Assembly (NCBI GenBank): GCA_038239195.1
Contig: JBBSEZ010000136.1
Location: forward strand, 1 to 21,584
DNA length: 21,584 bases
Source of the DNA: JBBSEZ01 sp038239195
Lineage (GTDB): Bacteria; Planctomycetota; Planctomycetia; Gemmatales; Gemmataceae
Direction of reading: 5' to 3'
The number at the start of each line of letters is the position of its first letter. Positions within the stretch are counted from its first letter, which is position 1. Positions 1-6,264 of this stretch are shown in pieces. Both the position numbers and the translations under genes were made by a program. The notes beneath the pieces were generated by a model. That model did not search any database, had not been told where the DNA came from, and saw only the letters and a program-made list of their open reading frames with translations.

Positions 1-455
1 CCCCACCGCCCCCTGGGCGCGGGCAGCCGGAGGGGCCCCGCTCCCCTCGCCGCCGGGCTATGAGGCCCTCGAGGAGGTCGGGCGCGGCGGCATGGGCGTC
101 GTCTACCGGGCCCGGCACAAGGCCCTCAACCGCGTCGTGGCCCTCAAGATCATCCTGGCGGGCGCCCACGCCGGCGCCGACGAGGTGGCGAACTTTCGGG
201 CCGAGGCCGAGGCCATCGCCCGCTTGCAGCACCCCAACATCGTGCAGGTCTACGAGGTCGGCGAGGCGAGCGGCCTGCCCTTCTTCTCCCTGGAGCTCGT
301 CGAGGGCGGCAACCTCGACCGGCACCTTGCGGGCACGCCGAGGGAGGCGCGCGAGTCGGGCGGGCTGGTGGAGGTGCTGGCGCGGGCCATGCACGCGGCG
401 CACGAACGGGGCATCGTCCACCGCGACCTCAAGCCTGCCAACGTGATGCTGGCCG

Positions 456-535
456 ATTTAGCCGCCGAGCCCCGCTCGGCGCGGGACGACGCAACGCAGC
501 GAGCCGACGCGCCGAGCGAGGCTCGGCGGCTAAAT
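456..535. repeat. 80-bp palindromic repeat inside kinase domain (copy A)
   Basis: Perfect 15-bp inverted repeats ATTTAGCCGCCGAGC (456-470) and GCTCGGCGGCTAAAT (521-535) flank a second perfect 10-bp inverted pair (474-483 with 508-517). It can fold as a long stem with a small internal loop and a 24-nt terminal loop. It falls between kinase motifs HRDLKPANV and ITDFC, where family members have a linker of only a few residues, so it adds roughly 27 codons while keeping frame. The same 15-bp arms recur perfectly at 18295-18309 and 18313-18327. A mobile REP- or MITE-like palindrome is the simplest reading. Confidence 0.8.
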
Positions 536-1424
536 GAACTGACGCCCAAGATCACCGACTTCTGCCTGGCCAAGCGGCTCGACGACGCGGCGCAGACGCA
601 CACGGTCGTCGCGGCAGGCCCAGCTACCTGGCCCCCGAGCAGGCGGCCGGCCGGGGCAAGGAGGTCGGGCCGCTGAGCGACGTCTACGGGCTGGGCGCCA
701 TCCTGTACGAGTGCTTGACGGGCCGCCCGCCGTTCAAGGGCGCCTGGCTGTTCGAGACGATGGAACAGGTCATGACCGCCGAGCCCGTGCCGGTGCGTCA
801 GCTCCAGCCCAGGGCGCCCAGGGACCTGGAGACGATCTGCCTCAAGTGCCTGGGCAAGGAGCCGGGCAGGAGGTATGCGAGTGCGCTGGAGCTCGCCGAG
901 GACCTGCGGCGCTTCCAGGCGGACGAGCCGATCGTGGCCCGGCCGATGGGCCCGGCCGAGCGGACCGTGAAGTGGGTGAGGCGCCGCCCGGCCCTGGCGG
1001 GGCTTCTGCTGGCGGTGGCTCTGGCCCTGACGGCGCTGGCGGCGGGCGGGGCCTGGTTCACTCACGAACTGGACCGGGCCCGGCGGGAGGCCGAGGGGCT
1101 GGCGGTCGAGGAAGGCAAGACCAGGGAGGAGGCGGAGAAGCGGCTGAGGCAGGTCGAGAAAGCGAACGAACTGCTGGCCGGGATGTTTCAGGACCTGGGC
1201 CAGCGCCTGGAAGAGAATGGCGGCCCGCCCTTGCGCTCGCAACTGGGGAAGAGGCTGGACCGCGCAGCCGCGGGGGTTGAAGGCGATGCCGTCGGTGACG
1301 CCGTCTCGGTGCCCGGCGGCAACGCACCCTGGGAAGAACGCTCTTGACCCTCGGCTACCCGGACCGGGCCCTGGGCCTCTTGACCCGGGCCACGGAGACT
1401 TTACAGGCCGAACTCGGACTGAAC

Positions 1425-2432
1425 CACCCCGACACGCTGAACGGAGTGAACGAGCTGGGCGTGGCGTATTCCGCAAAAGGCCAGAAGAAGAAGGCGCAGG
1501 CGCTCTATGAGCAGGCGCTGGAGGGAAGGAAGGCCACCCTGGGGCCAGACCATCCAGACGCGCTGCGCACCGCGAACACCCTGGCCGAGGCTTTCCGGCA
1601 GAACGGGCAGTTGAAGAAGGGGGGCGCGCTGCACGAAGCGGCCCTCGACTCGGCCCTGGCCAAACTGGGCCCCAGCCACCTCATCACCCTGGAAATCATG
1701 AATGGGCTGGCCAACGCCTACACTCAGGACGGGCAACCGGAGAAGGGAAGGGCGCTCCACGCGCAGGTCCTGGAGAGGCGGAGGGCCCGACAGGGGCCGG
1801 ACCACATCGACACACTAACCAGTTTGAACAATCTGGCGTGGGCGTATGAGCAGGACGGCCAGCGGAAGAAGGCGCTAACGCTGTACGAAGAAGTATTGGA
1901 GGGGAGAAAGGCGAAACTTGGCCCCGACCACCTGTCCACGCTCAGGAGCATGGGCTCCCTGGCCACGGCGTACTGGCGGGATGGACAGCCGAAGAAAGCC
2001 GTCGCGCTCCGCGAGCTCGCGCTCGCGGGGAGGCGAGCCAGATTGGGCCCCGACGATCCCCTGACGCTCGCCAGCATGAACAACCTGGCGCTGGCCTACG
2101 CGACGGACGGCCAGCGGAAAAAGGCACTGCCGCTGTACGAGCAGGCCCTGGAGATGCGGAAAGCCGTGTCGGGCCCGAGCAACCCCGCGACTTTGACCAC
2201 GATGAGGAACCTGGCCAATGCCTACTGGGCCCACGGGCAGCCCAAGAAGGCCCTCGCGCTGTACGAGCAGGCCCTGGAAGAGAAGAAGGCGAAACTCGGG
2301 ACAGATCATCTTCAGACACTGGTCAAGATGAACGACCTGGCCTGGGCCTACCAGGCCGATGGGCAGATGACGAAGGCCCTGCAACTTTTCCAGCAGGTGT
2401 TGAAGAAACGCAAGGCCAGGCTGGGCCGCGAC
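1425..2432 (+). repeat. Eight tandem 126-bp coding repeats (TPR units)
   Basis: Eight consecutive units of exactly 42 codons without indels. Each begins with an H/D/N-x-x-TL-type motif (HPDTL, HPDAL, HLITL, HIDTL, HLSTL, DPLTL, NPATL, HLQTL) and contains LAxAYxxDGQxxKALxLYEQ-like helices ending in LGPD. This matches TPR_10/TPR_12 (kinesin light chain-like) repeats, probably a protein-binding superhelix outside the membrane anchor. The array ends at a unit boundary: one further His codon is followed by the transposase-derived sequence. Confidence 0.85.
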
Positions 2433-2435
2433 CAC

Positions 2436-2680
2436 TAAGTACGAGGAGGTCTACCTGCGCTGCTACGAGACGGTGCCGGAGCTGACCGCGGGGCTGGGGA
2501 GGTACTTCCCCTTCTACAACGAGGGGCGGTTGCACCAGTCCCTGGACTACCACACGCCGGCGCAGGTCTACCGAGCAGGGCGGGTGAGCAAGAGCGGCAT
2601 TCTTTCCCGCCCAGCGAGGGCTCGAAAGTGTAGCGAAGGATTGCTGTTTTTTGGTCTAGACAATGGGCCCACTATAGAGC
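2436..2680 (+). mobile_element. IS3-family transposase C-terminal remnant
   Basis: From 2437 in frame 1 the translation begins KYEEVYL and continues with GRYFPFYN, RLHQSL and TPAQVYRAG. This is the characteristic end of the DDE integrase core (rve_3) of IS3-family OrfB transposases. Only about 47 residues remain; the N-terminus, catalytic DDE residues and left end are absent. Coding similarity fades after about 2580. A possible right terminal inverted repeat, GGTCTAGACAATGGGCCCAC, lies at 2653-2672 and resembles ends of this family, but without the left end it cannot be confirmed. The fragment begins directly where the kinase-TPR gene stops, so it probably truncated that gene. The family call rests on motif recognition. 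Confidence 0.72.
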
Positions 2681-2745
2681 CGGTCAAGGGCCCCAGGCTC
2701 AAACAGACAGAACTGGGTTTCTTGGAAGAAAGGCTTCAAGAGCGA

Positions 2746-3020
2746 TCAATCGCGCGTGTTGATCCGAATGGCAAAGTCCGCCTCGGTCAGCCGCTCGGAT
2801 GCTTTGACGGCCTCGACCAGCGGGTCAAGCGTTCGTTCCCACTCAGGGCGGCTCGCCTCGTAGAGCTTCCTCCCTTCCGAGTCGGGGTTGTCCCAGTCGC
2901 GGAGTGCGTCGTCGATTTCCTTGAGTTTCGTCTGGTCGGTGACTTCAGCCTGCGCCTCTCTGCCCCCGCCTGGGGGGCGTTAGCGTCATACAATACTCCC
3001 AAGTTGTCGTGGGGAAGCAT
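2746..3020 (-). pseudogene. Small hypothetical protein, probably frameshifted
   Basis: I do not recognise the family. Reading minus from ATG at 3020 gives MLPHDNLGVLYDANAPQAG. The frame then becomes unnatural at a G5 run near 2965. Shifting by one base, as if one G had been lost, gives an acidic helical tail including TKLKEIDDALRDWDNPDSEG and ending at TGA 2746-2748. The tail frame has no start of its own because a TAA lies just upstream. The amphipathic, charged composition of the tail contrasts with the Arg/Ser-rich alternative frame, which supports it as the real one. If intact it would be about 91 residues. It lies 72 bp downstream of the membrane-protein gene on the same strand. No clear Shine-Dalgarno precedes the ATG, so the start is uncertain. 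Confidence 0.45.
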
Positions 3021-3092
3021 TTTACGCCAACGCACTTCTGAGCGGGCGCTTCCCACTTTGATTGTGCTCCGCAGGAGGACGGAAGGCAAAGA

Positions 3093-4721
3093 TTACTTGA
3101 CCGTCGCGGATTTTGTGTTGGCGCGCATCGCGTCGAGACAGTACACCCGATAGAACTCGTCCTTGTATACCTCCGTCAGCCCCGCCCCGGCCAGCGACGT
3201 CGTCGCCGGCACGACGAGGTGCGTGACGCCCCGGCGCCGAAGCTCCGCGACCGCCTCCTTCACTTTTCCGGCGCGCAACTGCTCCTGTACGAACTGCGCC
3301 ACGCGCAGGCGCTCCAACCACTCGAGCACCTCGACGTCCTTGTAGGGGATCGACTTGAAGTCGATGAAGATGGGCGCTCCCGTGTGCAGGCGAAACCGCT
3401 GTAGGTCCACCGGGATGAGTCGGGCGTCCTTGCGCTTGTCGGGCAGCGGCTTGAAATCGCTCGACAGCGAGCCGCGTGTCGTCGCCGCCAGGTCGGGCAC
3501 CGACACCGGGAGGAAGTAGACGTCGCCCGTCCGCTTGTCGCGCTCGACGAACCGCATCAGGGCCACCTCTTCCTCGCTGCTGTGAAACGCCAGCCGATCC
3601 GCCATGATCCACGTCCCCGCCCCGACGAGGCCCACGACCATCGCGCCCGACGCGACGCGCACGCGAGCCCCGTCGAAAGGGAGAACGGCCACCAGGCGCG
3701 CGAGGACGACGGCGGTGGCGATCGGCACCAGCACGACGGAGACGCGCCAGGGGAAGAGCAGGGCGAGTGTGTCGCTGCCCGTCGCCACCTGCAGCAGGGT
3801 CAACAGCACGCCCAGCACGAAGGGCGGCACCAGGGCCGCGAACAGGCGTGTCCCTCGCGCCAGGCAAAGGCCCAGAACGATCCAGGCGATCTGCAAGCCC
3901 GCGATCGGATCGAGCCAGCGGTCCACGCGGCAATGGTGGGGAATGCGGACGTTGACCAGCACCTGTGCCGCCTCGGCGAAGGTCGCGCGCGAGGTTGGGG
4001 CGAAGGTCACCAGGACGTGCAGCGTGGCGGGCAAGACGAGGGCCAGGGCCAGGGCGCCGAGCAGCGCCGCGCGCCGGACGTGTCGTTCGCGCACCAACGT
4101 CGCGAGGAAACCGAGGACGAGCAGGGCCCCGACAAGCAGGTAGGTCGAGTGAAGGGTAGCGGCGATGGCCACGAGGAAGATCGCCCACAGTTCTTGCCCG
4201 CGCGCGAAGAGGCAGACGGCGGCAATGAGAAGAACGCCGAAGGCGGACGGCTGGAACATGGCGCCGAGGACGTACTGCCCGGCAACGCCGGCCTGGAAGT
4301 ACCAGGGGTAATCGAGGCCGAGCCAGCGGTAGGAGCACCAGCGAAGCAGCGCGGAGTGGATAGCCAGGAAGAGGGCGAAAAAAGCGGGCCAGCGCCGCGC
4401 CGCCACCTCCTCGCCGACGACGACGCGAAAGAGGCCGAGCATGGCGGCGGCGTAGGCGCCGAAGAGGAGCCCATAGAAGAGGTGAAACGTCCAGGGGGCG
4501 AGGAGGTGGACGGTGAGGGCGACGAGGGCGCTGAACGCGGGCGTGGGGTCGAGCGTTTGCGCGAGCCAGTCCTCGCGCAGCAGGCCGACGCCGACGGAGG
4601 CGAGGCCGTGGAGGAAGTATTGGTTCTGGTTGGAGTAGTAAAGCGGGGCCTGGGCGCAGGCGAGCGAGAAGACGACGCCGCCGAGCAGAAAGGCGAGCGC
4701 GGGGCGAGAGGAGCGTGGCAT
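3093..4721 (-). CDS. Polytopic membrane protein, 542 aa (possibly DUF6798-like)
   Basis: The protein starts MPRSSRPALAFLLGGVVFSL and shows about nine to ten hydrophobic segments over residues 8-365, including helices around LVALTVHLLAPW, YVLGAMFQ, LLVGALLVLGFL and ALLGALALALVLPA. A soluble C-terminal region (about 370-542) has alternating alpha/beta character (GDVYFLPVSVPDL, GAPIFIDFKSIPY, GVTHLVVPATTS). The loop RIPHHCRVDRW between membrane segments is conserved-looking and suggests membrane proteins annotated DUF6798, though I cannot confirm this. The overall plan, a membrane core plus a soluble C-terminal domain, also resembles GT-C-type glycosyltransferases, but no catalytic motif is identifiable. 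Function is therefore unassigned. The ATG start at 4721 has only a weak Shine-Dalgarno; no better in-frame start is visible. The reading frame is intact. Confidence 0.85.
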   Translation of the reverse strand: MPRSSRPALAFLLGGVVFSLACAQAPLYYSNQNQYFLHGLASVGVGLLREDWLAQTLDPTPAFSALVALTVHLLAPWTFHLFYGLLFGAYAAAMLGLFRVVVGEEVAARRWPAFFALFLAIHSALLRWCSYRWLGLDYPWYFQAGVAGQYVLGAMFQPSAFGVLLIAAVCLFARGQELWAIFLVAIAATLHSTYLLVGALLVLGFLATLVRERHVRRAALLGALALALVLPATLHVLVTFAPTSRATFAEAAQVLVNVRIPHHCRVDRWLDPIAGLQIAWIVLGLCLARGTRLFAALVPPFVLGVLLTLLQVATGSDTLALLFPWRVSVVLVPIATAVVLARLVAVLPFDGARVRVASGAMVVGLVGAGTWIMADRLAFHSSEEEVALMRFVERDKRTGDVYFLPVSVPDLAATTRGSLSSDFKPLPDKRKDARLIPVDLQRFRLHTGAPIFIDFKSIPYKDVEVLEWLERLRVAQFVQEQLRAGKVKEAVAELRRRGVTHLVVPATTSLAGAGLTEVYKDEFYRVYCLDAMRANTKSATVK

Positions 4722-4988
4722 CGGGTGTACCCAGAGGCAGCGAGGGCTGGTGGTATTGAATCGGAAGGGGGCGGGGCGGGCAATGGGGGGCTTGGCCGTG
4801 GGACGGGCCGAGAGGCGGAACCGCGGATGACGTCCTGCACCTCTTTGGTTGAAAGCGCCACCGATCGAGAACGTGCGACGAATCTCGTCAGCGCGTGGTT
4901 CCGCGTGCGTTTGCTATTTGCGACGACACCACACGATGCCCTCGACCGCGATCGGGTGCCCTGCCAGGATGCGTCGGGGCCGACGCGA

Positions 4989-5459
4989 TTACGATCTGGG
5001 TTTCCAGACCGCCTCCATAGCCTCAACGATCTGACGCACCCGCTCGTCCAGGCCCAACACGTCCAATTCTACCGATTCCCCGTCCGCAATATCCAGCGTG
5101 ATCGTCGCCGCGGTTATGCCTTCACTCTGCGTCAACTCCTCTCCGGTAATGCCGCGCACATTCCGCCATAAGACGTCCGCGTCACCGAGTTGCGTGGCAC
5201 GGAGAAAACCAGGATACAGGACCATCTGCGGCGCACGGCTGAATAGCCTCGCCCAGTACCTGCGGCTATGGAGCAGCCAAAGTGGTGAGCAGACGACGAT
5301 CACTCCGAGTTGTGCGCCGAGCGACTCCAAGAGTCGCCCGAACGGCAAGTTCGACAAGATAAAGTAGCCGGGCAGCCCCGCCACCAGCATCCACACCGCC
5401 AGCGACGTGAGGATACAGGTAATCGCGAAGCCGATGCTAAATCGAAACTAACGCTCCAT
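4989..5459 (-). pseudogene. Short membrane protein with PH-like C-terminus; stop at codon 4
   Basis: The best ribosome site (GGGGGAGGTATCGG before ATG at 5457-5459) opens a frame that reads Met-Glu-Arg-TAG (stop at 5448-5450). The same frame is then open to TAA at 4989, encoding FRFSIGFAITCILTSLAVWM and a second hydrophobic stretch ending VIVVCSPLWLLHSRRYW. A soluble part follows with alternating strands and a final helix (VRQIVEAMEAVW), compatible with a bacterial PH-like domain. The first membrane segment begins upstream of the next usable start (GTG at 5394-5396), so the TAG probably interrupts the original gene. If GTG 5396 is used, a 135-aa product lacking part of that helix would be made. 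Family not recognised; the PH-like reading is a guess. Confidence 0.55.
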
Positions 5460-5541
5460 CCGATACCTCCCCCTGCCGCCGAACTTGCGAGTGATGTGCG
5501 TCGGTGCGTCCGAGCAAGGCGACACGCCCGAGCAAGGCTCG

Positions 5542-5570
5542 ATGAGAGCACCTCTCCGCATCGTTGTCAA
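5542..5570 (-). promoter_or_regulatory. Candidate sigma70-type promoter for the 4989-5459 gene
   Basis: On the minus strand a perfect TTGACA (forward 5565-5570) is followed after 17 bp by TCTCAT (forward 5542-5547), which matches four of six -10 positions. It would give a leader of roughly 75-80 nt before the ATG at 5459. Matches this good are uncommon in such GC-rich DNA, but the motif alone is not proof. Confidence 0.4.
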
Positions 5571-5910
5571 GGCAGTGCTCGGTCCCGTTCCTCTCGCTTC
5601 CCCGTTTTTCCCTTTCCTGCCGCTCCCACAGGGGAGCACGACGAGGACGCCGAATCGTCGCGCGGAGAACTTGTCGTTCAACCTGCTCTCGGCACAACGT
5701 ACGCGCCGCGGGTAGCCTGGTTGTTGGTGGGGGCGCTCCCTTTGCCTGTCCCTGCCTGGCTTCCTCGAGGACCCACCCATGAGTCGCTCCATCTTCGTGC
5801 CCTCCCCCCGCCCCGCAGTCCCGCGCCGGCGCGAAGCGGGCGCCGTCAGCGTCAGGGGGCGCCCGGCTCGCTCCGCGACGGCGCCTCGGGCGTCTGACGG
5901 AGCGCCGGGC

Positions 5911-6138
5911 CCGTCAGCAAACGGGCGAGAAACGGTCGGTTGGCGGACAGTCCGCGACAGCGTGGGGGAGGAGGGGAGGCACGGCAGGTCGAAGACCTGC
6001 CCCACGACAGACCGGCTGGAAAGCCGGTCCCGCGAAAGGCCTCGCGCCGTCACCAAACGGGCGAGATACGGTCGGGTGGTGGACAATCGGCGACACCGTG
6101 GGGAGGAAGGGCACAGGACGGCAGGTCGGAGGCCCGCC
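5911..6138. repeat. Two imperfect direct repeats, 136-bp period
   Basis: Copy 1 (about 5911-6001) and copy 2 (about 6047-6138) share CCGTCAnCAAACGGGCGAGA followed by ACGGTCGG, GGACA, CGGCGACA/CCGCGACA, CGTGGGG-rich sequence and GGCAGGTCG. They differ by scattered substitutions and small indels. The 45 bp between them hold a separate palindrome. A partial third unit, CAGGTCGGAGGCCTGCCCCA, lies at about 6151-6170. The array stops about 95 bp before the cytochrome start codon. Confidence 0.7.
5983..6029. repeat. Pair of adjacent small hairpins
   Basis: GGCAGGTC-gaa-GACCTGCC (5983-6001) is an 8-bp stem with a 3-nt loop. It is followed after 8 bp by GACCGGCT-ggaa-AGCCGGTC (6010-6029), an 8-bp stem with a 4-nt loop. 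The second resembles the GACCGGCTTGCCGGTC palindrome nested in the repeat at 19988-20053. Neither is followed by a T-run, so a rho-independent terminator is unlikely. Confidence 0.7.
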
Positions 6139-6264
6139 TACCAAACCAGACAGGTCGGAGGCCTGCCCCACGATTTTCTCCGCGTCAGCGCCTGGACAGC
6201 GCCCACCCTCATCGGAGAGAATAGTCTAACGCTCGCCTCCCTCCGCCAGACAGGGCCCCTCCGG

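Larger units (their letters stand above)
1..2438 (+). pseudogene. Ser/Thr protein kinase-TPR protein, 5'-partial and frameshifted
   Basis: A Hanks-type (PknB-like) kinase followed by one membrane segment and TPRs, a common planctomycete architecture. Reading starts in the frame of position 2. The glycine loop GRGGMGVVY lies near 80-106, the VALK lysine near 138-149, and HRDLKPANV at 419-445. DFG reads DFC at 557-565. The frame breaks near 613 and resumes one position earlier as RPSYLAPEQ, then continues through subdomains IX-XI and a hydrophobic segment at about 985-1050. A second one-base loss near 1309 moves the frame again. The expected continuation TLGRTLLTLGYP is then read into eight 42-residue TPRs. 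The annotated TTG at 1344 overlaps the preceding TGA but is more likely a restored frame than a true start. An 80-bp palindrome sits at 456-535 inside the catalytic domain. The ORF stops at 2438 in foreign sequence. Kinase and TPR identity are secure; loss of function is inferred, and base-calling error could explain the frameshifts alone. Confidence 0.88.
5460..6264. other. Non-coding region rich in repeats
   Basis: No convincing gene is present in these 805 bp. The plus-strand frame of the downstream cytochrome stays open back to 5779. However, the translation there is Arg/Pro-rich repeat sequence, and the protein clearly begins with a signal peptide at 6265. The left part (5460-5780) holds the leader and candidate promoter of the minus-strand membrane gene plus pyrimidine-rich sequence. 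The segment 5815-5910 is made of GGCGCC/GGGCGCCCGG-like GC blocks with partial inverted symmetry. The segment 5911-6172 contains the direct and palindromic repeats listed separately. A promoter for the cytochrome operon must lie here or upstream, but none can be named. Confidence 0.7.

Noticed and set aside
250..1476. 408-aa minus-strand open frame across the kinase
   Set aside because: Arg/Pro/Gly-rich antisense shadow with no domain; the plus strand carries unmistakable kinase motifs.
1425..2432. 126-bp periodic repeats considered as CRISPR or satellite
   Set aside because: The period is exactly 42 codons and every unit encodes a TPR, so protein repeats explain it.
4722..4988. Possible gene between the two minus-strand membrane genes
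   Set aside because: No frame with plausible composition or ribosome site; treated as an intergenic gap of 267 bp.
3582..5171. 529-aa plus-strand open frame across the membrane-protein gene
   Set aside because: Composition is Asp/Glu/Arg/Gly low complexity with no fold; it is opposite a clear polytopic membrane protein.
5911..6172. CRISPR-like array
   Set aside because: Only two long diverged copies plus a fragment, no short identical repeats with unique spacers, and no cas gene.
5779..6264. 162-residue N-terminal extension of the cytochrome
   Set aside because: It translates repeat DNA, and a complete signal peptide starts at 6265.
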